NCBI RefSeq assembly: GCF_000613125.1 | Contig: NZ_HG964497.1 | Span: forward strand, 2,536,528-2,600,527 | Reading direction: 5' to 3' | DNA: 64,000 nucleotides | DNA from: Bacillus sp. EB01 | Lineage (GTDB): Bacteria; Bacillota; Bacilli; Bacillales; Cytobacillaceae | The notes under the pieces: model-generated | Seen by the model: the letters and a program-made list of their open reading frames with translations, nothing else | What the model was told of the DNA's origin: nothing | The model's database searches: none | Shown here: positions 44,044-51,177 of the stretch, one piece after another | Numbering within the stretch: position 1 is the first letter of the stretch | Layout of the letters: each line of letters starts with the position of its first letter | Translations under genes and position numbers: made by a program

Positions 44044-44084
44044 TAAAAAAAGAAAGGCGCCTATCCGAGGATAGGCGCCTTTCT
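44044..44084 (-). terminator. Strong terminator
   Basis: On the minus strand AGAAAGGCGCCTATCC, 2 nt, GGATAGGCGCCTTTCT, then TTTTTT. Confidence 0.92.
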
Positions 44085-44166
44085 GCGTATTGAGGCGGGT
44101 AACCATGCGCCACATCGCATGTTCCCAAAAGGGAGTGTTCCCGACTTACACAATTCAGCTCATCGC
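44045..44166 (-). ncRNA. Candidate small RNA, about 120 nt
   Basis: A promoter (44173-44201) and a strong terminator (44044-44084) frame this segment on the minus strand. Inside, CATGCG pairs with CGCATG, TCCC with GGGA, and CGGG with CCCG. It has no open frame. It could instead be the 3' untranslated end of the AIM24 gene, which stops at 44217. Confidence 0.45.
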
Positions 44167-44172
44167 TAAATC

Positions 44173-44201
44173 ATCTTAACATGGATCAGCAGGGAAAACA
44201 A
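44173..44201 (-). promoter_or_regulatory. Promoter-like sequence ahead of the candidate small RNA
   Basis: TTGTTT, 17 nt, TAAGAT on the minus strand, inside the gap after the AIM24 stop codon. Confidence 0.45.
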
Positions 44202-44216
44202 TACCCAATTTCAGGA

Positions 44217-45005
44217 TTAATCCCCATCAAACATATTGAAAAGTCCGCGCGCGATGCTTCCTTCATCTTTCGTACCGCCGCCAGCAGGCATCGCAGCAAA
44301 AACTCTGCTGGCAAGCCTGCTGAACGGAAGCGACTGAATCCAGACTGTGCCTGGTCCCCTTAATGTAGCAAAGAAGAGACCCTCACCGCCGAACAATGCA
44401 GTCTTGACTCCCTTAACCATTTCAATGTTATAATCGACACCGCTCGTCATCGCAACAAGGCAGCCAGTGTCAACTCTCAAAACTTCCCCAGACTGGAGTT
44501 CTTTTTTATGTATGGTTCCGCCTGCATGGACAAACGCCATTCCGTCACCTTCAAGCTTTTGCATGATAAAGCCCTCGCCACCGAAGAAACCGGCCCCGAT
44601 TTTACGCTGGAATTCAATACCGACCGTAACACCTTTAGCAGCAGCTAGAAACGAATCTTTTTGGCAAATGATTCTGCCGCCCAATTCGCTTAGGTCCATA
44701 GGGATTATCTTTCCTGGATAGGGTGATGCGAAAGATACGTGGCGCTTGCCTGTACCTGAATTTGTGAAGGTAGTCATGAACAAGCTTTCTCCGGTAAGAA
44801 CTCGTTTGCCTGCAGAGAAGAGTTTGCCCATAAAGCCACCGCCGCCCCCCGAGCCATCACCAAAAATCGTTTCCATTGAGATGCCGTCTTCCATCATCAT
44901 CAAGCCGCCAGCTTCGGCAATTACCGTTTCTTTTGGATCCAGCTCGACTTCAACAAATTGCATGTCATCGCCATAAATTTTGTAGTCAATTTCATGATTA
45001 TTCAT
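44217..45005 (-). CDS. AIM24 / TIGR00266 family protein
   Basis: A 262-residue soluble beta-rich protein. The blocks [47 protein letters not shown] and [21 protein letters not shown] with repeated Gly-Glu-Gly turns are diagnostic. In mitochondria AIM24 supports inner-membrane organisation; bacterial members lack an assigned function. GGAGGAAA precedes the ATG. Transcription may end at 44044 after the candidate small RNA region. Confidence 0.85.
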   Translation of the reverse strand: MNNHEIDYKIYGDDMQFVEVELDPKETVIAEAGGLMMMEDGISMETIFGDGSGGGGGFMGKLFSAGKRVLTGESLFMTTFTNSGTGKRHVSFASPYPGKIIPMDLSELGGRIICQKDSFLAAAKGVTVGIEFQRKIGAGFFGGEGFIMQKLEGDGMAFVHAGGTIHKKELQSGEVLRVDTGCLVAMTSGVDYNIEMVKGVKTALFGGEGLFFATLRGPGTVWIQSLPFSRLASRVFAAMPAGGGTKDEGSIARGLFNMFDGD

Positions 45006-45123
45006 CGTTTTTCCTCCTCAAACTAAATTTCCCTCCAATCAAGTATACTTCAAAATAAACTGATTTTCCTTTTTTTGTCCACCTTATGGGGAGTAAAATC
45101 CCAACCTTTATAAATCTCATAGA

Positions 45124-45240
45124 GTGTGCATAAAACTCAAAAATTCTTGATAAAACGAAGAAAGTGTATCATAAAAGCCATAAATTCTTCATAAAACGCA
45201 AAAAGTGTGCCATAAAACTCAGAATTTCTGCTAAACACCT
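45124..45240. repeat. 40-41-bp tandem repeat, three units
   Basis: GTGTG/A starts at 45124, 45164 and 45205. Each unit reads GTGT.CATAAAA.C..AAATTCTT.ATAAAACG. AT-rich, no long perfect hairpin. It lies between the AIM24 start and the end of the stress FMN protein gene. Confidence 0.75.
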
Positions 45241-45259
45241 AGCATCTTGCTAGCGTTCT

Positions 45260-45697
45260 CTATTCCAGGTCCGAATCTTCAACTGAGTACACTTCTGGCT
45301 TTCCACTTTCCGTGTTCATAAGCCTGAACTGCTCGGGGGTAATTTTTAAAATGACGTAGTCTGGATCATCAGGACCCTTAAACCAGCCTTCAAAATCAGA
45401 ATTCCAAAGCTTTTGTTTCATTTCTTCCGAATCATGAATGATTACCCTACCTTCAATTTCAACGAAACTATCCTTCAGGCCCTTTCCCTGATATCCAAGC
45501 AGGACATGAACATAAGGATTTTCCTCAAGGTCTCCTACCTTATGGGTATCCCGGTTTGATGCACAGTAGAGTGTAAGCCCTTCGTGGTAAAAATCCATAT
45601 AACGAGAATAAGGTTTCCCGTTCCTTACAGTCGCAAGTGTTCCGGTTTTTTGGCTATCCAAAATGGACATTATTCTTTGCTTCAATGTTTCACTCAA
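45260..45697 (-). CDS. General stress protein 26-like flavin-binding protein (YdaG type)
   Basis: A 145-residue split-barrel protein of the pyridoxamine 5'-phosphate oxidase superfamily. SILDSQKTGTLATVRNGKPYSRYM and YCASNRDTHKVGDLEENPYVHVLLG match Bacillus YdaG, a SigB-dependent general stress protein. It probably binds FMN; its reaction is unknown. TTG start at 45697, 10 nt after AAAGGAGG. A SigB-like promoter lies just upstream. Confidence 0.85.
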   Translation of the reverse strand: MSETLKQRIMSILDSQKTGTLATVRNGKPYSRYMDFYHEGLTLYCASNRDTHKVGDLEENPYVHVLLGYQGKGLKDSFVEIEGRVIIHDSEEMKQKLWNSDFEGWFKGPDDPDYVILKITPEQFRLMNTESGKPEVYSVEDSDLE

Positions 45698-45730
45698 AAA
45701 AATCCGCCTCCTTTATTGGTTCTCATTTAG

Positions 45731-45756
45731 TATCCCTATATCATTAAAAACAAAAC
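45731..45756 (-). promoter_or_regulatory. SigB-like promoter of the YdaG-type gene
   Basis: GTTT, 16 nt, GGGATA on the minus strand; one mismatch from GGGWAW. The known SigB control of ydaG makes it plausible. Confidence 0.45.
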
Positions 45757-45846
45757 CGAATATATGTGATATGAAGCTGTTAAAAGGGTATTATGGTAGG
45801 ATAGTTGTATAAAGAATCTTACGAATGAACATAGAGGAGAAGCGCT

Positions 45847-46506
45847 ATGAATAGAAAAATCAGAACCGGATTGCTTGCTGATACTGAAACAACAGGTCTG
45901 AAGCCGGGAAGCGATGAAATTATTGAACTTGGTATGATTTTGTTTTCCTATGACGACGAAACTGGGGAAATTGTCGATATCCTAGAAGAAGCTGAATTCC
46001 TTCGGGAGCCTCTGTCACAATCAGCGATTAGGAATTATCCCGGCGCATTCAGGGTACATGGCATACCGTTTGCCGATGTTAAGGGAAAGGTTTTTGATGA
46101 TGAAAAGGTTATGAAGCTGTTCGGGCATTCCGATACAATTTTAGCTCATAATGCAACATTTGACCGAAGCTTTTTGTATCATATGTACCCTGAAGTCAAC
46201 GAGCTGAAATGGTACTGCACGATGCGGAATATCCCGTGGAAGAAGTATGGCTTCCAGAGCGGCAGCCTTCTGTCACTTTTAAAAGCCCATGGAATCTCAG
46301 GGTCTCAGTCTCACAGAGCCATGGATGATATTGTTCAGCTAATGGCATTGTTGAAGGAGCCAAATCTGGATGGTTATCCATATTTAAAGGAAGTTTTATC
46401 GAAAAAACCTATGCGAAAATATGAACCCGCAGCATCAAAGTCAGGTTATCGGAATTGGCGTTCAACTAACAGGGGGACATCCTCTACCAACACCTGGGGT
46501 AATTAG
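45847..46506 (+). CDS. DEDDh 3'-5' exonuclease (DnaQ-like)
   Basis: A 219-residue protein with the exonuclease fold over residues 8-175: D12 and E14 in ADTETTGLKPGSDEIIELG, the second acidic motif in HNATFDRSF and the DEDDh motif HRAMDD. It should remove nucleotides from 3' ends. A basic, Ser/Thr-rich tail (about 185-219) is likely disordered. GAGGAG precedes the ATG. The acyl-CoA dehydrogenase gene follows after 57 bp. Confidence 0.85.
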   Translation: MNRKIRTGLLADTETTGLKPGSDEIIELGMILFSYDDETGEIVDILEEAEFLREPLSQSAIRNYPGAFRVHGIPFADVKGKVFDDEKVMKLFGHSDTILAHNATFDRSFLYHMYPEVNELKWYCTMRNIPWKKYGFQSGSLLSLLKAHGISGSQSHRAMDDIVQLMALLKEPNLDGYPYLKEVLSKKPMRKYEPAASKSGYRNWRSTNRGTSSTNTWGN

Positions 46507-46563
46507 AAGGGTTGGAGTATTTACATATCATCATTATTTTTCAAAGTAATTGGAGTGACTCTG

Positions 46564-47718
46564 ATGGACTTTCGAACAACAAACTCATCTGAAGGAAGGC
46601 AAGTGCTTGCGGAACAACTTGCAAGACTATTTCATGAGCGTGCAGATGAAGTCGACAAACAAGGAAAATTTCCTTTTGAGAATTTTAATATTCTCAAGGA
46701 ATCTGGATATACAACCCTAACTGTTCCTAAGGAATATGGCGGAATGGATATCTCTTTATTGGAACTGATTCAGCTTCAGGAAATTCTTGCTGAAGGCGAT
46801 GGCTCGACAGCTTTAGCCGTTGGCTGGCATATGGGTATCATTAAGAATCTTTCTGAAAAAAGGCCATGGAAGGAAGAAGTTTTCCGCAAGGTATGTGAAC
46901 ACACCTTAATACACGGTTCACTTATAAATAGTGCTGCATCGGAGAAATCAACAGGAAGCCCGACCCGCGGCGGCAAACCACAGACGGCGGCAGTAAAAAC
47001 CGGCGAGGTGTGGCGGCTGACCGGAAGAAAAATCTTTACCACCCTGTCTCCTGTACTGGATTTTGTACTTGTTTCCGCAAGCCTAGAGGGAAGGGATGAG
47101 GCGGGAATCTTCCTTATTCCAATGAATACTCCAGGTGTTTCGATTGAAGAAACATGGGACAGCATCTCAATGAGAGGCACAGGCAGCCATGATCTCGTGC
47201 TTCAGGATGTAGAAGTGAATGATGAACAACTAGTAGAAACAGCTTCGGGTAATAAAGCTCCCAACGGCTGGCTTCTTCATATCCCTGCATGCTATTTAGG
47301 AATTGCTTCGGCGGCCCAAACATATGCTATTTCGTTTGCAAAGAGTTATTCACCGAATAGCATTAATGGAACAATAAGTGAAATTCCAACAGTAAGGCAG
47401 CGAATTGGCGAAATGGAACTACTGCTTATGCAGTCAAGGCATTTCCTATATAGTGTGGCAAGGAAATGGGATGAATCTGATGAAGAGACTAGAAGTGGCA
47501 TGCTCCCTGAACTGAATGCAGCCAAGATGTCCGTCGTTAATACAGCACAGAAAATTGTCGATCTCGCTATGCGTGTTATCGGGGCGAGCAGCTTGTCACA
47601 ATCTAACCCGCTTCAAAGATACTACCGGGATGTCAGGGCTGGTCTGCACAACCCACCTATGGACGATATGACGATACAGGTGCTTGCAGCATCTGCATTG
47701 AACTCAAAAGGCAGCTAG
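46564..47718 (+). CDS. Acyl-CoA dehydrogenase family flavoprotein
   Basis: A 384-residue FAD enzyme. The N-terminal helical domain carries GYTTLTVPKEYGGMDISLLEL; the middle beta domain GSLINSAASEKSTGSP and RLTGRKIFTTLSPVLDF; the C-terminal helical domain AAKMSVVNTAQKIVDLAMRVIGASSL. It lacks the usual catalytic Glu signature that I could place with certainty, and resembles the DszC/YdbM-like side branch. ATG 46564 has GGAG 8 nt upstream; GTG 46555 lies in that site. Module copy 5 begins 5 bp after the stop. Confidence 0.75.
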   Translation: MDFRTTNSSEGRQVLAEQLARLFHERADEVDKQGKFPFENFNILKESGYTTLTVPKEYGGMDISLLELIQLQEILAEGDGSTALAVGWHMGIIKNLSEKRPWKEEVFRKVCEHTLIHGSLINSAASEKSTGSPTRGGKPQTAAVKTGEVWRLTGRKIFTTLSPVLDFVLVSASLEGRDEAGIFLIPMNTPGVSIEETWDSISMRGTGSHDLVLQDVEVNDEQLVETASGNKAPNGWLLHIPACYLGIASAAQTYAISFAKSYSPNSINGTISEIPTVRQRIGEMELLLMQSRHFLYSVARKWDESDEETRSGMLPELNAAKMSVVNTAQKIVDLAMRVIGASSLSQSNPLQRYYRDVRAGLHNPPMDDMTIQVLAASALNSKGS

Positions 47719-47723
47719 TCTCG

Positions 47724-47937
47724 GATAAAGTGAACCTTCCATCAGTGGGGGTTTTGTTCCCCCCCACTGATGGTTAGTAGCGCAGAGCCCGATTGATTTT
47801 TCTAAGGGCTAAAGCCCCAAGAAAAATCTTAGTTTACCAATCGGACCTTTACGGGCATTTGAACCCCCACCTTTTCTTTTCGGCTATACTGGGAATCTTG
47901 AGGAAGGGGTTTTACTGCCCGTTAAGAGTGGGATAAA
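47724..47937 (+). repeat. GATAAA-bounded hairpin module, longest copy
   Basis: GATAAA at both ends (47724-47729 and 47932-47937). P1 is a 13-bp perfect stem, CCATCAGTGGGGG / CCCCCACTGATGG. P2 is CCGATTG / CAATCGG with an inner GATTTTTCT / AGAAAAATC and GGGCT / AGCCC. The box is ATCGGACCTTTA. P3 is CGGGCA / TGCCCG with inner AACCCC / GGGGTT. It ends 43 bp before the next start codon. Confidence 0.85.
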
Positions 47938-47980
47938 TGCTCCTATCTTTGACAAGCTAAAGGGGAAAGGAGTGTTGACC

Positions 47981-48142
47981 TTGCCGAGAGGAAAAGAACT
48001 TCAACAGCTGCCAATGAGCAATATTGCTCCTGGGGCAGGCCAGGACCGAGGTCCATACGAACGCAGTTCTCTTAAGAGTATTACCAAGGACACCCAGCCA
48101 CAGCCATCGTCGATTAGGGATGAACAGCTGGAAAAAAGCTGA
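47981..48142 (+). CDS. Small hydrophilic protein, 53 residues
   Basis: Starts LPRGKELQQLPMSNIAPGAG (TTG read as Met) and ends IRDEQLEKS. TTG 47981 has GGAAAGGAG 8 nt upstream and a strong bidirectional terminator lies 17 bp after the stop, so it is probably expressed. No family recognised; Gln/Pro/Ser-rich without hydrophobic segments, like many minor spore proteins. It is preceded by the longest hairpin module copy. Confidence 0.6.
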   Translation: MPRGKELQQLPMSNIAPGAGQDRGPYERSSLKSITKDTQPQPSSIRDEQLEKS

Positions 48143-48158
48143 GACACGTTATATAAAA

Positions 48159-48195
48159 ATAACAAGCCCGCCAAGTGCGGGCTTGTTATTTTTAC
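48159..48195. terminator. Bidirectional terminator
   Basis: AATAACAAGCCCGC, loop, GCGGGCTTGTTATT with T-tracts on both strands. Confidence 0.92.
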
Positions 48196-48374
48196 TCCTC
48201 TTTAAGTTCCTTTATTTCAATGACTGTTCTTTCTTCAAGCGGTCCCCTAAGATGAACGGTTGCTGTTTCCCCGTCATCATGTAATTCGTCTATCCAAACC
48301 TCTGCTCCATTGTATGTAACGTTAATATCCGCAGAAGAAGAAAGAATTTGTTTTACCCGATTTACATCCACCAT
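48192..48374 (-). CDS. sspH: H-type small acid-soluble spore protein
   Basis: A 60-residue protein (MDVNRVKQILSSS-like start, VTYNGAEVWIDEL, GPLEERTVIEIKELKEE end) matching SASP-H of Bacillus in length and layout. These minor spore proteins are made in the forespore. AAAGGATG lies before the ATG. A SigG-type promoter lies 29 bp upstream, which supports the call. Confidence 0.85.
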   Translation of the reverse strand: MVDVNRVKQILSSSADINVTYNGAEVWIDELHDDGETATVHLRGPLEERTVIEIKELKEE

Positions 48375-48402
48375 AAATCATCCTTTCAAAATTAGATACC
48401 TA

Positions 48403-48432
48403 TAGCATTAGCATCAAAACTGAAATTATCCA
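48403..48432 (-). promoter_or_regulatory. SigG-type promoter of sspH
   Basis: TGGATA, 17 nt, AATGCTA on the minus strand, against the SigG consensus TGNATA-N17-18-CATNNTA. Confidence 0.55.
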
Positions 48433-48535
48433 ACAACATAGGCGGAAACACATTTCAGTACAAGCGGGTTCTTGTCCAATCGCGTACAAGTCCTTTTCAT
48501 ATGCTGTTATAAACAGAAGGAAGGAGGGGATTTAC

Positions 48536-49021
48536 ATGGGCAAACGAAGAAATAATAGAAGAAATAATAATAGAAATAATAACAGAAACAATAATAAAGT
48601 ACGAGATGTTGAAGTCCTGTCAGATCGAGTGGTTATTCGGGCAGATCAATTAGTGGTCCTTGGCTCAGAAGATAATCGGAACCTTAACGATGATAGAGTC
48701 AGAGGAATTTTTGATCGAAATGATCGGAATGATCGAAATAGAAGGAACGGTAATGTAGCAGGCGAATTTAATAGAAATCGCCGGAACAACCGTAACGTGG
48801 GTGATGCCAGAGATAGAAACAACAGAGGATATAATCGCTGTGGTTGTTCAGAAGGCAGATATAACTCAAATTATGGTAATGTAGCAGGCACTGAAGACCG
48901 GAAACGTTGTGGACGTTGTACTGGCAGAGGAAATAATCGGGATTCCTATGATGTTGGCGGCAGCCAAGACATTTATCATAACAACTGCAGAGGACGCAGT
49001 TGGGAAAATTTCTGGTTCTAA
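48536..49021 (+). CDS. Asn/Arg-rich low-complexity protein
   Basis: A 161-residue protein. It opens with a tract built of RRNNN and RNNNR words (1-21), then an ordered-looking island VRDVEVLSDRVVIRADQLVVLG (about 22-43), then further Asn/Arg/Asp-rich stretches with the word NVAG repeated, and CGCSEG, CGRCTG and NNCRG with cysteines. It ends SWENFWF. The make-up recalls disordered spore coat or crust morphogens, but no family is recognised. AAGGAGGGG precedes the ATG. Monocistronic. Confidence 0.65.
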   Translation: MGKRRNNRRNNNRNNNRNNNKVRDVEVLSDRVVIRADQLVVLGSEDNRNLNDDRVRGIFDRNDRNDRNRRNGNVAGEFNRNRRNNRNVGDARDRNNRGYNRCGCSEGRYNSNYGNVAGTEDRKRCGRCTGRGNNRDSYDVGGSQDIYHNNCRGRSWENFWF

Positions 49022-49052
49022 ATTTCCAGTTCGAAAATAAATATAATTACTC

Positions 49053-49082
49053 AGGAAATGGCCAAACCATTTCCTGTTTTTA
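49053..49082 (+). terminator. Terminator of the Asn/Arg-rich gene
   Basis: AGGAAATGG, 5 nt, CCATTTCCT, then GTTTTTATT. Confidence 0.88.
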
Positions 49083-49397
49083 TTACCTAGTTTCTTCTAT
49101 ATAATATACGCTTTGACTGCGCTTTCATTTTTATTAAAAATGCCGGCTTGTGTCTTAAATCTTATAACGCCAATTTGAATAAGAGGTTTAGCGACTTAGG
49201 TCAAACCTGTATCGATGAGAGAAGACGACGAGTAGTTGATGCTGCAACGTGTTCTTTTTCACATGACTTCGAAAGTCAGTATTACTAATAATAATCAAAA
49301 AAAATCTTCAAAAATGATTATTGCCTAAATAGGATGCCGGGTTTATGATATCTAAGGAAGTCAGCAAAAGAAATTTTCCCAATAAGGAAGTCTTAAA
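49083..49397. other. Intergenic region with one AT-rich hairpin
   Basis: AATAATCA and TGATTATT (about 49287-49322) form an 8-bp stem, and TGACTTCGAAAGTCA is a palindrome near 49264. A 21-codon frame between them has no ribosome site. No gene supported. Confidence 0.35.
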
Positions 49398-50645
49398 GTG
49401 ATCCCCAATCATAAGCCGGAAATTGTTAAACTAAATGAAACCTATAGTAAAAAGAATGGAATCGCTTCAACAATCGCCTTAAATCTTACAAATAACTATT
49501 TTTCCCTGTTTGCCCTTGGAGTATTAGGGGCTTCAAATTATCAAATCGGACTTATTAGTTCATTGCCTCAATTCGTTGGCATGTTTGCCATGTTTATCGG
49601 GTCGATTGCAATGGGCAGACTGTCTGAAAAGAAATTTTTTACAGCTTATTCAACCTTTTTCACAAGGCTGTTCCTGCTTGGCATGTTCTTTGTCGTCTAT
49701 GTGCCAGCTGAATACAGGAGCTGGATATTCGTCCTATTGGTAGGTCTGATGAATCTTCCTGGTTCGTTTGCAACACTTAGCTGGCAATCGCTTATTGGCG
49801 ACCTTGTACCTGATCACCGCCGAAACGGTTTTTTCAGTGAACGAAACAGGGTGTTGACGATTGTTGGAATGATCACGACTTTTACAATTGGAATCATTCT
49901 TCAGCAATTTGATAAGAACAATCCTGTTCCTTACCAGGCACTCTTCATAACCGCGTTTTTCGTAAGCCTTATTGAAGTTTACTATTTGATAAAGCATAAG
50001 GAAGAAAAAACCGGGACAAGCAAGAAATCGATATCACTTAAGCCTGATTTATCCATTTTTACATATAAGCCCTATTTATATTTCCTCATTTGCGGGTTGT
50101 ATTTCAACTTTGGCTGGCAGATGGCTTGGCCATTGTTCAGTATTTACCAAATTTCCTATGCACATGCAGATGGTTTTTGGATTAGTATATTAACTGTAAC
50201 AAATCAGCTTGCACAAATCATAAGCTTTAATTGGTGGGGCAGGATGGCAGACAAGCACGGAAATGCAAAAATGCTTATACTTGTAGCATTGGGCATGTCA
50301 ATAGCACCGGTTTCATTTATCGTTTCAACGAATCTCGTCTACATCACCATTGCCAATGGCCTCTCGGGTTTCTTTGTATCCGGGACCGTCCTTATACTCT
50401 TCAACCAGCTACTGGAAGTGACTAAGGATGATAATCGGCACGCTTATATCGCAAACTATAATGTATTACTTGCAATAATTGGTTTCATTGCTCCACAGTT
50501 CGGGGTATTTCTTTTAGAAACATTAACTATTCATTTATCTATGTACATTTCCACTGCTATCCGTGCTTCGAGCGCGATTTTCTTCTTATTGTTTTTCCTT
50601 TATATAAAAAAGAGCAAGGCAGGGCAGTTAAAACAGGCTGGTTAA
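49398..50645 (+). CDS. Major facilitator superfamily transporter
   Basis: A 415-residue MFS protein with twelve membrane segments. It has an N-terminal amphipathic lead (NHKPEIVKLNETYSKKNGIAS), the loop 2-3 motif GRLSEKKFF and its counterpart GRMADKHGNAK between segments 8 and 9. Substrate unknown. GTG start with AAGGAAG about 10 nt upstream. A fragment of a dispersed repeat follows the stop. Confidence 0.8.
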   Translation: MIPNHKPEIVKLNETYSKKNGIASTIALNLTNNYFSLFALGVLGASNYQIGLISSLPQFVGMFAMFIGSIAMGRLSEKKFFTAYSTFFTRLFLLGMFFVVYVPAEYRSWIFVLLVGLMNLPGSFATLSWQSLIGDLVPDHRRNGFFSERNRVLTIVGMITTFTIGIILQQFDKNNPVPYQALFITAFFVSLIEVYYLIKHKEEKTGTSKKSISLKPDLSIFTYKPYLYFLICGLYFNFGWQMAWPLFSIYQISYAHADGFWISILTVTNQLAQIISFNWWGRMADKHGNAKMLILVALGMSIAPVSFIVSTNLVYITIANGLSGFFVSGTVLILFNQLLEVTKDDNRHAYIANYNVLLAIIGFIAPQFGVFLLETLTIHLSMYISTAIRASSAIFFLLFFLYIKKSKAGQLKQAG

Positions 50646-50647
50646 CA

Positions 50648-50780
50648 AACAAAAGAGAAAGCGCATTCGCGCATGACTTATCGCAGGGAGTTAGCGCATT
50701 CGCCGCGATTATTGTTACGCTATCGCGTAATTTCGTGCGTTGTATTTTCAGGGAAGCTTTCCTTGGGGATCTGGACATAC
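50648..50780. repeat. Fragment of the composite dispersed repeat
   Basis: GCGCATTCGCGCATGACTTATCGCAGGGAG and TACGCTATCGCGTAATTTCGTGCG match parts of the right half of the repeat at 62447. No GATAAA module inside. Confidence 0.7.
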
Positions 50781-50808
50781 AAACTAACATAAAAGGAATG
50801 AGATTTTA

Positions 50809-51057
50809 ATGGGGAATTGCAAGCTTGACCACACTTCAGAAGATGTCCAAAAAAAATATGAAACCCAAAGCCACTTACTTCCGTCTAATATACGTGACAC
50901 CTTTTTGGACTGGCTAGACACAAACCCAACTCAGCTGGAGCTAAATGAAGTCTTTCATCTTTTAAAAAAATATGACCTTATCACCGATGAAGAACGTGGT
51001 GAGCGAGACCTCGAACTAGCACAAATCCTGTTGAAAAAAGAGGAAACGGGCCGATAA
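50809..51057 (+). CDS. Small helical protein of unknown function
   Basis: An 82-residue soluble protein, mostly helical (EDVQKKYETQSHLLPSNIRDTFLDWL; ends ELAQILLKKEETGR). I do not recognise the family. AAAGGAATGAG lies ahead of the ATG. It stands 120 bp before the LTA synthase gene on the same strand. Confidence 0.6.
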   Translation: MGNCKLDHTSEDVQKKYETQSHLLPSNIRDTFLDWLDTNPTQLELNEVFHLLKKYDLITDEERGERDLELAQILLKKEETGR

Positions 51058-51177
51058 ATATTGGCTGCACCAGGAAGAAACAAGCAGTATTATTAATTCC
51101 ACTTTTTCCTATAATGTGTTATAGTAATTGAGGTTTGTTTACCTGTGTTGCTTTCGGTAAGTGAGAGGAGAATTAAC

